Part shown: one piece after another, positions 48,077 to 57,638 of the stretch
How positions within the stretch are numbered: the stretch's first letter is position 1
Layout: every line of letters begins with the position of its first letter
NCBI RefSeq assembly: GCF_020829445.1
Contig: NZ_JAIVFV010000019.1
Coordinates: forward strand, 1-63,381
DNA length: 63,381 nt
Source: Nostoc sp. CHAB 5836
GTDB lineage: Bacteria; Cyanobacteriota; Cyanobacteriia; Cyanobacteriales; Nostocaceae
Direction: 5' to 3'
The notes under the pieces: model-generated
The model's input: the letters and a program-made list of their open reading frames with translations, nothing else
Told to the model about the DNA's origin: nothing
Databases searched by the model: none
Translations under genes and position numbers: made by a program

Positions 48077-48871
48077 TCAGCGTCTCTGTGGTTCGTAACT
48101 CTTGATAACTCTACCAGCACCCCGCACCTGCTGATAGTACGACTGACTAACCGCATCTCCCTGTTCCGAGAGAACATCAATCCCAATCCCATCGCGTCCC
48201 TGGTCTTTCCCAGAACTATGGATATAAAAACCATCGGCCAAATAAAGCCCAACATGGGTTGCTTTTTGGCCAGTTCCAAAAAATACTAGATCACCCGCGA
48301 CTAATTCTGCAATCGTAATTGGTTGAGTGAACCCTTGCTGCTGATATGCATCTCTAGGTAGCCAAATACCCACCGAAGCAAAGGCCGCCTGTATCAACCC
48401 AGAACAGTCATAATTTGGCCCAACCGTACCACCCCAAAGATAATAATTTGACTGTTCCATCGCTTTTTGAGTAAAGGCGATGACCTCTGGTAAGAGTTTT
48501 TTAATCTCAGATTCAGAAAATGTTGCAGCCTGATAAAGTACAGTAGCAGGTTGTAATAAACCCCAATCTGAAAGGGATACCCACCCTGGATAGTCATCTT
48601 CTCGCAAATACACCTCAACCGCCCAATCCTGATAATTTGATGTTACCCACAAATGTCGCCCAGATGCGGCTTGAGTTGCCAAGCGTGTACATTCAGAAGA
48701 ATCATATAAGTTCAGGTCAGCTAGACACTGATACTCTTGGGATTTGGGACTTCGGCTTCTCTCCGAGACGCTACGCGTAGCTTGCTTAAGAGCAGGGGTA
48801 CGCTCAGTCGAAGGATTTGGGACTTCGGCTTCGTTCAGTCGAAGGATTTGGGATTTTAGATTAAAGGACAT
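48077..48871 (-). CDS. NlpC/P60 gamma-D-glutamyl-diamino acid endopeptidase with SH3b domain
   Basis: The 264-residue murein peptidase has an N-terminal SH3b domain (about 47-130, ECTRLATQAASGRHL) and a C-terminal NlpC/P60 domain with Cys in NYDCSGLIQAAF and His in ATHVGLYLADGFYIH. Structures of close Nostoc and Anabaena relatives show cleavage of L-Ala-gamma-D-Glu-diamino acid peptides in wall recycling. Residues about 8-45 are not part of the family and are encoded by repeat DNA (48740-48850). The last residues SYEPQRR are also read from a repeat-like word. The start codon is 9 bases from the divergent gene's start. Confidence 0.9.
   Translation of the reverse strand: MSFNLKSQILRLNEAEVPNPSTERTPALKQATRSVSERSRSPKSQEYQCLADLNLYDSSECTRLATQAASGRHLWVTSNYQDWAVEVYLREDDYPGWVSLSDWGLLQPATVLYQAATFSESEIKKLLPEVIAFTQKAMEQSNYYLWGGTVGPNYDCSGLIQAAFASVGIWLPRDAYQQQGFTQPITIAELVAGDLVFFGTGQKATHVGLYLADGFYIHSSGKDQGRDGIGIDVLSEQGDAVSQSYYQQVRGAGRVIKSYEPQRR
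48740..48850. repeat. In-frame repeat insertion in the NlpC/P60 gene
   Basis: About 108 bases flanked by CCCAAATCC-type words. The interior GCGTACCCCTGCTCTTAAGC / GCAAGCTACGCGTAGCGTCT (minus strand) matches the intergenic repeat at 1019-1067. CCGAAGTCCCAAATCC occurs twice. The length is a multiple of three, so the frame is kept. Confidence 0.8.
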
Positions 48872-48880
48872 TATTCGAGA

Positions 48881-49819
48881 ATGATTTTTTTTAATAAAGA
48901 CGAACAGTTGGAAAATCTTGGTAATGGCATTTTAGATGCAACTTGGGCAGAATTTCCGACCTTAGCCCGTAATCAAATTGCTCTGACTTGGATTGTTTAC
49001 GATCCACCAGTGCTAGTAAATACCGGTGGTGCGCTGACTCCTAACGCTTTTTGGGATCACCCAGTTCGGGGTTTCACTTATCGCGGTGTTGAGAGGATTT
49101 ATCCTGCCAGTATAATCAAGCTATTTTACCTGGTGGCGGTAAACGAATGGTTAGAAAAAGGCATGAGTCAAACTTCCAAGGAGTTGGAGCGAGCTTTGCG
49201 GGATATGATTGTGGATTCCAGCAATGATGCTACCAGCTTAGTTGTGGATATTCTGAGCGGCACCACATCAGGGACAGAATTAGCAACCGGCCCCTTTGAA
49301 ACCTGGAAATATCAGCGTAATATTGTTAACCGCTATTACCAATCATTGGGTTGGGAAGAAATGGAGACAATTAACGTCTGTCAAAAAACTTGGAGTGATG
49401 GCCCCTATGGACGGGAACGGGCGTTTGTGGGAGAGTTACTGGAAAATCGTAATATGGTGACAACAAATGCGATCGCTAGGTTATTGCATAGTATTGTCGG
49501 TGGAGTGGCAGTTTCAAGTGAGCGATCGCAAGCAATGATGGCTTTGCTCAAACGTAGTCTCAAACCTGATGATTTGCTATCTAACGGCGAAGAAAATCAG
49601 ATCACAGGTTTTTTAGGTGGTGGACTGACTGAAAATGCTCAAATTTGGTCAAAAGCAGGTTGGACAAGTCAAGTTCGCCATGATGCTGCGTATATTGAGT
49701 TACCAAATCAACGCCCTTACCTCTTAGTAGTATTTACTGAAGGGAAAGCCCATGCTAGGAGTCGCGCTATTTTGCCATTTGTTTCTAAACTAGTTGCCGA
49801 AGCGATCGCTAGTCTATGA
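48881..49819 (+). CDS. Serine hydrolase, class A beta-lactamase-like
   Basis: A 312-residue protein of the class A beta-lactamase/transpeptidase fold. The active Ser lies in YPASIIKLFYL (SxxK, about 85-88), SSNDAT (about 113-118) fits the SDN-like motif, and KAGWTSQ (about 258-264) the KxG motif. No signal peptide is seen, which is unusual for a periplasmic enzyme; residues 1-15 may be mis-started or the protein may act in the cytosol. It is divergent from the NlpC/P60 gene with nine bases between start codons. Confidence 0.85.
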   Translation: MIFFNKDEQLENLGNGILDATWAEFPTLARNQIALTWIVYDPPVLVNTGGALTPNAFWDHPVRGFTYRGVERIYPASIIKLFYLVAVNEWLEKGMSQTSKELERALRDMIVDSSNDATSLVVDILSGTTSGTELATGPFETWKYQRNIVNRYYQSLGWEEMETINVCQKTWSDGPYGRERAFVGELLENRNMVTTNAIARLLHSIVGGVAVSSERSQAMMALLKRSLKPDDLLSNGEENQITGFLGGGLTENAQIWSKAGWTSQVRHDAAYIELPNQRPYLLVVFTEGKAHARSRAILPFVSKLVAEAIASL

Positions 49820-49997
49820 TTTACCGCTATCAAAGGGAAGAGGGAACTTGGTAATTCTTCCCCACGCCCATTTCTTTAGTTTATCTAAAGTCGCATCTAA
49901 GTTATCAAATTACCTTTCTAAGATAGAAGCAGCAATTATAAGTTGCCATAGACGACTAAAACCCAACTAACAGCTAGTGGCTGCGGAGAACATAAAA

Positions 49998-51047
49998 ATG
50001 GCTAAAGCGCCAGAATCATTTGACTTATCTGTCAACGACCCTACAGACAGGGCTTTAGATCGTGATTGTACAACCTTATCCCGTCACGTCCTCCAGCAAC
50101 TTCAGAGTTTTTCGCCAGATGCACAAGATTTAAGTGCGCTGATGAATCGCATCGCCCTGGCCGGCAAACTGGTGGCTCGCCGCATGAGTCGTGCTGGTTT
50201 AATGGAAGGCGTTCTCGGATTTACTGGAGAAGTTAATGTCCAAGGAGAATCCGTCAAAAAGATGGATGTCTATGCCAATGATGTGTTTATCTCAGTGTTT
50301 AAGCAAAGCGGCTTAGTCTGTCGCCTTGCTTCTGAGGAAATGGAAAATCCCTACTACATCCCGGAAAATTGCCCCATTGGGCGCTATACTTTGCTGTATG
50401 ATCCAATTGATGGCTCATCCAACACTGATAACAACCTCAGCTTAGGTTCCATTTTCGCCATTCGCCAACAAGAAGGAACTGATAGCGATGGTAAGGCAAC
50501 TGACCTCCTCACCAATGGACGTAAGCAACTCGCTGCTGGGTACATTCTGTATGGGCCATGCACAATGCTGGTTTATAGTATAGGTAAGGGCGTTCATTCC
50601 TTTGTCCTTGATCCCAGCTTAGGAGAGTTTATTCTCACACAAGAAAATATCCGCATTCCTAACCACGGTTCTATTTACAGCGTGAACGAAGGTAACTTCT
50701 GGCAGTGGGAAGAATCGATTCGAGAATACATCCGCTACGTTCATCGCACAGAAGGCTATACCGCTCGTTATAGCGGCGCAATGGTAAGCGACATCCATAG
50801 AATTTTGGTTCAAGGCGGCGTGTTTCTCTACCCAGGCACAATTCAAAACCCACAAGGGAAATTGCGCTTGCTTTATGAAACCGCTCCTCTGGCCTTTTTG
50901 ATTGAGCAAGCAGGTGGTCGTGCCACTACAGGACTGATGGATATCTTGGATGTAGTGCCGAAAAAACTCCATCAGCGCACGCCTTTAATTATTGGTAGCA
51001 AAGAGGATGTAGCAAAGGTGGAGTCTTTTATTCAAAACGGACACTAA
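49998..51047 (+). CDS. fbp: Fructose-1,6-bisphosphatase, class I
   Basis: The 349-residue enzyme hydrolyses fructose 1,6-bisphosphate to fructose 6-phosphate, feeding gluconeogenesis and the pentose phosphate cycle. [23 protein letters not shown], and the metal site [14 protein letters not shown] (about 131-144) are diagnostic; [13 protein letters not shown] and [20 protein letters not shown] also match. ATG at 49998 has CGGAGA nine bases upstream and is preferred to the GTG at 49977. It is the first of fbp-tal-zwf-opcA, a gene order that is classical for Nostoc and important for heterocyst reductant. Confidence 0.96.
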   Translation: MAKAPESFDLSVNDPTDRALDRDCTTLSRHVLQQLQSFSPDAQDLSALMNRIALAGKLVARRMSRAGLMEGVLGFTGEVNVQGESVKKMDVYANDVFISVFKQSGLVCRLASEEMENPYYIPENCPIGRYTLLYDPIDGSSNTDNNLSLGSIFAIRQQEGTDSDGKATDLLTNGRKQLAAGYILYGPCTMLVYSIGKGVHSFVLDPSLGEFILTQENIRIPNHGSIYSVNEGNFWQWEESIREYIRYVHRTEGYTARYSGAMVSDIHRILVQGGVFLYPGTIQNPQGKLRLLYETAPLAFLIEQAGGRATTGLMDILDVVPKKLHQRTPLIIGSKEDVAKVESFIQNGH

Positions 51048-51211
51048 TTTCAGAAGCAGTCCCAATGAACTTTGTACACCGCCAAGCATGAAAGTGGTCT
51101 TTTCCCCACTGCCTACTCTCTACTCCCTACTTAATAATTCAGAAGAGCAGGAGAAAAAAGCTTGTAAATTCAACTTTTGAACTTTTTTCAACCCAATAGT
51201 TCTTTTTGCCA

Positions 51212-51342
51212 TAAGTACGTTGGCACGAAAAAAGTCAAGTATGTTACGAAACGTAAATAAGCTTAAAGCCTTTACTAATGACCAATGACAAAGGACAAAT
51301 GACAGCCTTAGCCAGTTAACTTTAATTGCGCCAACCTACTTA
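51212..51342 (+). mobile_element. Family A element, copy A7, between fbp and tal
   Basis: This copy of the GTTGGC subtype starts TAAGTACGTTGGCACGAAAA and ends GCGCCAACCTACTTAC. It occupies the middle of the 546-base gap 51048-51593. The rest of the gap shows no gene; 51390-51590 probably carries the tal promoter. Confidence 0.82.
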
Positions 51343-51593
51343 CTCCACTAGAAAACACAGACAAAAGTATCAAGGATGCGTCTAGCCTATGGCGTTAACT
51401 AAAAGTTAATCATGGCGATTTAGATTGGGAATGCAGAATAGCACTTCTTAGAAGATGTATTAAAGATTATCTCAGCTGGCCGATGCGATAAGTGATTGGC
51501 AACGCCACAATTCAAAAGTCACCATCAAATTTGATGGGTTTTGGCAACTTCACTTGGAAACATCACTATACAGGAGTGAAACAAATTAGAGCT

Positions 51594-52739
51594 ATGGCTA
51601 CCAATCATCTACTAGAAATTAACCAATACGGTCAAAGTATCTGGATGGATAATTTGAGCCGTGACATGATTCAATCAGGCGAACTCAAAGAACTGGTTGA
51701 AAACCAAGGTATTTCTGGGATTACCTCTAACCCAGCTATCTTTGAAAAAGCGATCGCTGGTAATGTGATTTATGATGCCGATATTGAAGCCGGAGTTAGG
51801 GCTGGCTCACCGATAGACAAAATTTACGAATCGCTAGTTTTTGCAGATATCCGTAATGCCTGTGATATTTTACGCCCCGTTTATGAAGCCTCCAATAGAC
51901 TAGATGGTTATGTGAGTATCGAAGTCCCGCCGACCATTGCCCATGATACTGAAGCAACAATAGCCGAAGCTAGGCGCTATTTCCAAGAAATTGATCGGGA
52001 AAATTTAATGATTAAAATTCCCGGTACAGAACCTGGTTTACCAGCAGTGGAACAGGCGATCGCTGATGGTATAAATGTCAATATTACCCTGCTGTTTTCT
52101 GTAGAAAGCTATGTAAACACAGCTTGGGCCTATATGCGTGGCTTAGAAAAGCGCGTAGCTGAGGGTAAAGACATCAGTAAAATTGCTTCAGTCGCTAGCT
52201 TCTTCCTCAGCCGGATTGATAGCAACATTGACGCCAAAATTGATGCTAAGTTGAAAAAAGGCGTTGATGATATTGCGGTGGAAGCAAAACTGTTGGCTGT
52301 TAAAGGGAAAGTAGCGATCGCTAACGCGAAGATAGCGTATCAAGAATATAAGAAAATCATTGAGAGCGAACGCTGGAAAGCCTTGGCAGCAAAAGGAGCC
52401 AAAGTACAACGGCTACTTTGGGCTAGCACCAGCACCAAAGACCCCGGTTACAGAGACGTGATGTATATCGAAGAGTTGATTGGCCATGATACCGTCAACA
52501 CCGTACCACCAGCGACAATAAAAGCTTGTGCCGATCATTGTAAGGTAGGCGATCGCTTAGAAACAAATGTCAAAGAAGCTTACACACTGATCGAAAACCT
52601 CAAAGATCCCGACATCAACATCAATCTCGATGCCGTAATGGATGAACTATTAGTCGAAGGTATTGACAAGTTTATCCAGCCCTTCCAGTCCTTGATGAAC
52701 TCTTTAGAAGACAAGATCAAGGTATTGTCACCAGTGTAG
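51594..52739 (+). CDS. tal: Transaldolase
   Basis: The 381-residue enzyme moves a dihydroxyacetone unit between sugar phosphates in the pentose phosphate pathway. SIWMDNLSRDMIQSGEL, GITSNPAIFEKAI, the Schiff-base Lys in NLMIKIPGTEPGLPA (about 140-154) and NVNITLLFSVESY match the long (about 380-residue) transaldolase form. ATG at 51594 gives MATNHLLEI; an in-frame start at 51492 would add 34 unsupported residues. It is second in the fbp-tal-zwf-opcA set. Confidence 0.95.
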   Translation: MATNHLLEINQYGQSIWMDNLSRDMIQSGELKELVENQGISGITSNPAIFEKAIAGNVIYDADIEAGVRAGSPIDKIYESLVFADIRNACDILRPVYEASNRLDGYVSIEVPPTIAHDTEATIAEARRYFQEIDRENLMIKIPGTEPGLPAVEQAIADGINVNITLLFSVESYVNTAWAYMRGLEKRVAEGKDISKIASVASFFLSRIDSNIDAKIDAKLKKGVDDIAVEAKLLAVKGKVAIANAKIAYQEYKKIIESERWKALAAKGAKVQRLLWASTSTKDPGYRDVMYIEELIGHDTVNTVPPATIKACADHCKVGDRLETNVKEAYTLIENLKDPDININLDAVMDELLVEGIDKFIQPFQSLMNSLEDKIKVLSPV

Positions 52740-52756
52740 GGACTGGGTAGTGGGGA

Positions 52757-53063
52757 GTGAGGGAGATGAGGGAGATGAGGGAGATGAGGGAGATGGGGGA
52801 GATGAGGGAGATGGGGGGAATAGCCAATGCCCCATGCCCACTTGCCCTGCCCTTCTCTACGAGAGGCACTCGCGTTCGACTACGCAGTTCGACTGCGGTT
52901 CCATCTCTTCTTAGGCTACGCCAACGAGCAAAGTCGAGATGCTGACCGTAAACTCACCAAGCGCGAAGTCGTTCGCGAGTGCGATCGCACCAGAAGGGAT
53001 GCCCAATGCCTCATGCCCCATGCCCAATCCAAAATCCAAAATCCAAAATCCAAAATCCAAAAT
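52757..53063. repeat. Composite repeat block upstream of zwf
   Basis: The whole gap 52740-53067 is repeats. The 9-base minisatellite E4 (GGAGATGAG units) is at 52757-52817, a copy of the 1098-1190 element is at about 52866-52955, GCGATCGCACCAGAAGGGAT is followed by CCCAATGCC-type words, and an AAAATCC heptamer array (53031-53063) ends four bases before the zwf ATG. Any native zwf promoter or leader has been overwritten or moved. Confidence 0.85.
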
Positions 53064-53067
53064 TGTT

Positions 53068-54597
53068 ATGGTTAGTCTGCTAGAAAACCCCTTGCGTGTT
53101 GGTCTGCAACAACAAGGGATGCCCGAACCCCAGATTATAGTCATTTTTGGCGCTTCTGGTGATCTCACCTGGCGCAAACTAGTGCCAGCACTTTACAAAT
53201 TGCGGCGAGAACGGCGTATTCCATCAGAAACCACCATTGTCGGTGTAGCACGTCGAGAATGGAGCCACGAGTACTTCCGTGAACAGATGCAAAAGGGCAT
53301 GGAAGAGGCACATCCTGATGTCGATTTAGGGGAACTCTGGCAAGACTTCTCTCAAGGTCTGTTCTACAGTCCTGGGGATATAGATAACCCCGAAGGCTAT
53401 CAGAAACTGAAAAACTTATTGAGTGAATTAGACGAAAAACGGGGTACGCGAGGGAATCGGATGTTCTACCTCTCAGTCGCCCCCTCATTCTTTCCGGAAG
53501 CAATTAAGCAGCTAGGAAGCGCCGGGATGGTAGAAGATCCTTACAAACATCGTCTAGTAGTTGAAAAACCCTTTGGTCGGGACTTGGCTTCTGCCCAGAG
53601 TCTTAACCAAGTGGTACAGAAATATTGCAAAGAAAACCAAGTATATCGTATTGACCACTACTTAGGTAAAGAAACAGTCCAGAATTTGCTGGTGTTTCGC
53701 TTTGCCAATGCGATTTTTGAGCCATTGTGGAATCGTCAATTTGTTGATCACGTGCAAATTACCGTGGCAGAAACCGTGGGAGTGGAAGACCGGGCTGGTT
53801 ATTATGAAAGCGCCGGCGCACTACGGGATATGTTGCAAAATCACCTCATGCAACTTTACTGCCTAACGGCGATGGAAGCACCTAACGCAATGGATGCCGA
53901 CAGCATCCGCACAGAAAAAGTGAAGGTACTGCGAGCTACTCGTTTAGCTGATGTTCACAATCTGTCACGTTCAGCAGTCCGTGGTCAATACGGTGCTGGC
54001 TGGATGAAGGGCCAAGCAGCGCCAGGGTATCGGACAGAACCAGGTGTTGATCCCAACTCCACCACACCTACCTATGTGGCTATGAAGTTTTTGGTAGATA
54101 ACTGGCGCTGGAAAGGTGTTCCTTTCTACTTGCGTACCGGAAAGCGGATGCCGAAAAAAGTCAGTGAGATTTCCATCCACTTCCGCGAAGTTCCGTCTCG
54201 GATGTTTCAATCTGCCGCCCAACAGACAAACGCCAACATTTTAACGATGCGGATTCAGCCAAATGAAGGTATTTCCCTGCGTTTTGATGTCAAAATGCCA
54301 GGAGCAGAATTCCGTACCCGTTCCGTTGACATGGACTTTAGTTATGGTTCCTTTGGCATCCAAGCAACATCCGATGCCTACGATCGCTTATTCCTTGATT
54401 GTATGATGGGCGATCAAACATTGTTTACACGCGCGGACGAAGTAGAAGCAGCCTGGCAGGTAGTAACACCAGCCCTTTCCGTTTGGGATGCACCCGCCGA
54501 CCCAACAACTATTCCCCAATATGAAGCCGGTACCTGGGAACCAGCAGAAGCAGAATTCTTAATTAACCAGGATAGCCGTCGCTGGCGCAGACTTTAG
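53068..54597 (+). CDS. zwf: Glucose-6-phosphate 1-dehydrogenase
   Basis: A 509-residue NADP-dependent enzyme that starts the oxidative pentose phosphate pathway and supplies NADPH at night and in heterocysts. The dinucleotide loop [13 protein letters not shown] (about 25-37), the active-site [21 protein letters not shown] (about 194-214) and VEKPFGRDL (about 165-173) are intact. ATG at 53068 is used; an ORF extension to 52939 reads through the heptamer array and is not believed. OpcA, encoded next, activates it allosterically. Confidence 0.97.
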   Translation: MVSLLENPLRVGLQQQGMPEPQIIVIFGASGDLTWRKLVPALYKLRRERRIPSETTIVGVARREWSHEYFREQMQKGMEEAHPDVDLGELWQDFSQGLFYSPGDIDNPEGYQKLKNLLSELDEKRGTRGNRMFYLSVAPSFFPEAIKQLGSAGMVEDPYKHRLVVEKPFGRDLASAQSLNQVVQKYCKENQVYRIDHYLGKETVQNLLVFRFANAIFEPLWNRQFVDHVQITVAETVGVEDRAGYYESAGALRDMLQNHLMQLYCLTAMEAPNAMDADSIRTEKVKVLRATRLADVHNLSRSAVRGQYGAGWMKGQAAPGYRTEPGVDPNSTTPTYVAMKFLVDNWRWKGVPFYLRTGKRMPKKVSEISIHFREVPSRMFQSAAQQTNANILTMRIQPNEGISLRFDVKMPGAEFRTRSVDMDFSYGSFGIQATSDAYDRLFLDCMMGDQTLFTRADEVEAAWQVVTPALSVWDAPADPTTIPQYEAGTWEPAEAEFLINQDSRRWRRL

Positions 54598-54617
54598 AAA
54601 GTTAGGAGTTAAGAGTT

Positions 54618-54746
54618 CAGTAGGTCGGCGCAATTAAAGCTAACTGGCTAAGGCTGTCATTTGTCATTTCTCCTTCGTCATTTACAAGGGTTTAAGCCTA
54701 TTTACGTTTTGTAACATATTTAGGTTTTTTCGCGCCAACTTACTTA
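54618..54746 (-). mobile_element. Family A element, copy A8, between zwf and opcA
   Basis: A minus-oriented copy with GTAGGTCGGCGCAATTAAAG at the left and CGCGCCAACTTACTTA at the right. It is followed by a long CCTAACT heptad array at 54780-54860 that leads up to opcA. Confidence 0.8.
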
Positions 54747-54779
54747 GGAGTGATGAGTTTTGAGTTAAGAATTTCAGTT

Positions 54780-54860
54780 ATTCTAACTCCTAACTCCTAA
54801 CCCCTAACTCCTAACCCCTAACCCCTAACTCCTAACTCCTAACTCCTAACTCCTAACTCA
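54780..54860. repeat. Heptad array (CCTAACT)n upstream of opcA
   Basis: About eleven units with CCTAACC variants, ending 34 bases before the opcA ATG. In this orientation the array would not supply GGAG boxes to opcA. Confidence 0.88.
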
Positions 54861-54893
54861 TTCAACAAACAAACCTGACAACTCAAAACTACT

Positions 54894-56270
54894 ATGGCTC
54901 CCCAAGCTTCTACAATTTTTTCACTTCAGACGCCAAAAGATATTTCGCTTAACGAAATAGATGCCGAACTGAATCAAATTTGGCAAAGTTACGGCATTAC
55001 TGGCGAGGATGGTGGCCTTCCTGCTGCTACTCGCGCCACTACATTTAGCTTAGTGGTTTACGAACCGGAAGAAACCCAGTATCTTTTGGCTACTTTGGGA
55101 TTTTACAATGGCCCCCTTGACGGGATTTTAGGGCCTCAGATGGTAGCTGCTTTGCGGCAGGTGCAGATAAAATATGCACTTCCAGAAACTGGAACAGCAA
55201 CACCTGAAACCCTGGCTATCTTGAGAGAAGAATTCGCCAAACGTCAAGGAAACGAGGCTACAGGGGACAATAGTTCTGTTGGTCTTCCCACTTTAAATGC
55301 CCCAAGCCCCAGAATTGCCGATGAAATCGCCCTCCGCAACCCTTGCCGCATCATTGCGCTATTTCCCATTGCTGGCGAAGATGAAGGAGTCAAGGCTCAA
55401 GTTTCTGCCTATTGCCCCATCCAAAAGCAATCGTCAAGTACACTCATCTGTTGCGAATATATAACTCTTAGCGGAACTGCTGCTGCCTTGGAACGCATAG
55501 GGGGCATGATTCCAGCATTGTTAATTGGCGGCTTACCAAAGTTTCTTTGGTGGAAAGCAACACCAGACCCCAACAACACTTTATTCAAGCGGTTGGCAGC
55601 AGTCTCTAATAATGTGATTGTGGATTCTTGCCGCTTTAATGAGCCAGAAAGTGATTTACTGCGTCTACAAGAATTGGTAGAAACTGGTGTTCCTCTAGCT
55701 GACCTCAACTGGCGTCGCCTTGCATCATGGCAAGAGTTGACAGCCGAAGCTTATGACTCACCCCACCGTCGCGCAGCGCTTAAGGAAGTTGACCGAGTAA
55801 CTATTGATTACGAAAAAGGCAACCCCACGCAAGCATTGCTGTTTTTGGCTTGGCTGGCAAGTCGTCTACAATGGCAGCCAGTTTCCTATCAAAAGGAAAG
55901 CGGAGATTATGACATCACTCACATTCGCTTCCTTGCCCAAGACCAACGGCAAGTAGAAGCCGAATTAGCGGGTGTCCCGGTTGCTGATGTGGGTGAGATT
56001 ATGGGCGACTTGATGGCCTTGCGCCTCAGTTCGACAAATCCCAAGGCAGACTGTGGTACTGTAATCTGCTCGGAAACTGGTGGCTGTATGCGCATGGAAA
56101 CCCACGGTGGTGCCCAATCGGCTGGTCTGTTTCAACAGGTGACTTCACTTTCGGAACAAAAGGCGGAAGCATTGCTGAGTCAGCAGGTACAACGTTGGGG
56201 CCGCGAGTCACTTTTTGAAGAAAGCCTGGGAGTGGCAGCGAATATTTTCAAGTTGGCAACTAATAGTTAA
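54894..56270 (+). CDS. opcA: Glucose-6-phosphate dehydrogenase assembly protein OpcA
   Basis: The 458-residue protein activates Zwf. A peptidoglycan-binding-like N-terminal segment (LATLGFYNGPLDGILGPQMVAAL, about 62-84) is followed by the OpcA domain with WWKATPDPN and VIVDSCRFNE. Cys387, Cys392 and Cys398 lie near the C-terminus. In Anabaena two OpcA cysteines spaced six apart are a thioredoxin switch, and Cys392/Cys398 have that spacing. The stop TAA (56268-56270) is also the first triplet of family A copy A9. Confidence 0.95.
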   Translation: MAPQASTIFSLQTPKDISLNEIDAELNQIWQSYGITGEDGGLPAATRATTFSLVVYEPEETQYLLATLGFYNGPLDGILGPQMVAALRQVQIKYALPETGTATPETLAILREEFAKRQGNEATGDNSSVGLPTLNAPSPRIADEIALRNPCRIIALFPIAGEDEGVKAQVSAYCPIQKQSSSTLICCEYITLSGTAAALERIGGMIPALLIGGLPKFLWWKATPDPNNTLFKRLAAVSNNVIVDSCRFNEPESDLLRLQELVETGVPLADLNWRRLASWQELTAEAYDSPHRRAALKEVDRVTIDYEKGNPTQALLFLAWLASRLQWQPVSYQKESGDYDITHIRFLAQDQRQVEAELAGVPVADVGEIMGDLMALRLSSTNPKADCGTVICSETGGCMRMETHGGAQSAGLFQQVTSLSEQKAEALLSQQVQRWGRESLFEESLGVAANIFKLATNS

Positions 56271-56399
56271 GTAGGTCGGCGCAATTAAAGATAACTGGTG
56301 ATGGCTGTCATTTGTCCTTAGTCATTTGTCATTAGTAAGGGTTTCAAGCCTATTTGCGTTTCGTTACATAGTTTGATTTATTTTCATCGGCTTACTTAG
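56268..56399 (-). mobile_element. Family A element, copy A9, starting at the opcA stop
   Basis: The copy begins TAAGTAGGTCGGCGCAATTA, where TAA is the opcA stop codon, and ends TTTCATCGGCTTACTTAG. It opens the 599-base gap 56271-56869, which also holds a decayed family B copy and family K but no gene. Confidence 0.82.
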
Positions 56400-56412
56400 T
56401 TTCCTCTGAAAA

Positions 56413-56546
56413 GAATTGGTATAAAGCTAAAGCTGTTTGCCAAAGTCAATTTTTTTAACGTAGACGCAAAGCGGCTTGCCGCAGGCTACCGCTAAGGACG
56501 CAAAGGACGCAAAGAGAACGAAGAAATGCTTAACTGAACTGTATTG
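56413..56546. mobile_element. Family B element, decayed copy B5
   Basis: The right end CTTAACTGAACTGTATTG and the interior GCCAAAGTCAATTTTTTT match the other B copies. The left end lacks CAATAC, and no target duplication was found. Confidence 0.65.
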
Positions 56547-56550
56547 ATTT

Positions 56551-56676
56551 ATATCATGTCCGCCAAATTACCCATGATCGAAGAACCCCTTCCTGCTCTT
56601 CGGGAGGGGAGACAAAGCGTAGCTTTGGTGGGGTGGGGTTCTTCGAGTTTAATAAGTAATCAAGGGGACATGATAT
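56551..56676. mobile_element. Family K palindromic element
   Basis: The outer 11 bases ATATCATGTCC and GGACATGATAT are exact complements. An inner pair CGAAGAACCCC/GGGGTTCTTCG extends the fold. It starts four bases after decayed B5. The ORF across it is not believed. Only one copy was seen in the window, so mobility is inferred. Confidence 0.65.
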
Positions 56677-56869
56677 TTTTGATCACTGATTTAACTGATT
56701 TAAGGATTTCACGGAATGAAGGATATGACAGTAAAAGAAAGGGTTTAATACCCCTGCCTCTACAGGCAGAAAGTTTTGGGTCGGGGTCTAAATCCCCGTC
56801 ACAAAACTTAATTACTCATTACTCATTACTCATTACTCATTTAATTTATTCTCTTCGGTTCTCTGCGGT

Positions 56870-57505
56870 TTAATGAAAGGATACCTCATATCTGCCTCCA
56901 CGCTCAAGAGCGCGTTTGTAAGCAGGTAGTGCATGAATGCGATCGATAAATTCTTTGAGCTTTGGTCGGCTCTCGACCTCTTCAGGGAGCGTAGCGACTA
57001 CTTCCAGGGGAAAGCTCATTTGGATATCGGCGGCGGTAAATTCTTTGCCAGTAAACCACGTATTTTTACGGAGTTCGGCTTCTATATAGTCAAAGTGAAG
57101 TTTGATCTGGGGTGCGACGAATCCGCTAACCACGCTGCTGTCCCCTGCCCCGAAATTGTTCAATATCAGCCGCATCACCAGCAGTGGCATTGCAGAGCCT
57201 TCGGCGTAATGCAGCCAATACTTGTAGCGCAGATGCTCCGGCGTACCAGATGCTGGGACTAGCCGACCATTACTGTATCGATCAATTAGGTATTCGATGA
57301 TCGCACCCGACTCAGCGATCGCCAAGTCTGCATCTGTGATCACTGGCGACTTGCCGAGTGGATGAACTTGGCGCAGCGATTCCGGTGCTAGCATCGTCTT
57401 TGCATCGCGTTCATAGAACTTGATCTCGTATTTGATACCTAATTCTTCGAGCAGCCACAGCACACGCTGCGATCGCGAGTTGTTAAGATGATGCACTGTG
57501 ATCAT
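56870..57505 (-). CDS. Glutathione S-transferase family protein
   Basis: The 211-residue cytosolic protein has a thioredoxin-like N-domain (ITVHHLNNSRSQRVLWLLEEL, with Ser at the usual catalytic position near 10), the glutathione-binding GKSPVITDADLAIAESGAIIEYL (ESGA, about 65-68) and an all-helical C-domain with KEFTAADIQMSFPLE (N-capping box). The length fits a bacterial GST. Role in peroxide or electrophile detoxification is presumed; the substrate is unknown. Neighbours give no clue. Confidence 0.9.
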   Translation of the reverse strand: MITVHHLNNSRSQRVLWLLEELGIKYEIKFYERDAKTMLAPESLRQVHPLGKSPVITDADLAIAESGAIIEYLIDRYSNGRLVPASGTPEHLRYKYWLHYAEGSAMPLLVMRLILNNFGAGDSSVVSGFVAPQIKLHFDYIEAELRKNTWFTGKEFTAADIQMSFPLEVVATLPEEVESRPKLKEFIDRIHALPAYKRALERGGRYEVSFH

Positions 57506-57638
57506 AAAACGTTCCTTTTTTGGTGGGTTATTACTATTTGAACTCGGCTAATCCCCAACTATATTATTAGACAGACCTTTTCAGCCTAACTCCCCTAATT
57601 GGCTGGTTTTCTTGTTTCTAATTGGTATAAGTTTGAGT

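Noticed and set aside
52939..53067. N-terminal extension of Zwf by 43 residues
   Set aside because: The extension is translated repeat DNA (AAAATCC units give PKSKIQN-type text); the family start is at 53068.
56544..56873. 109-residue plus-strand ORF after opcA
   Set aside because: It runs through the palindromic element K and other repeats and shows no family features.
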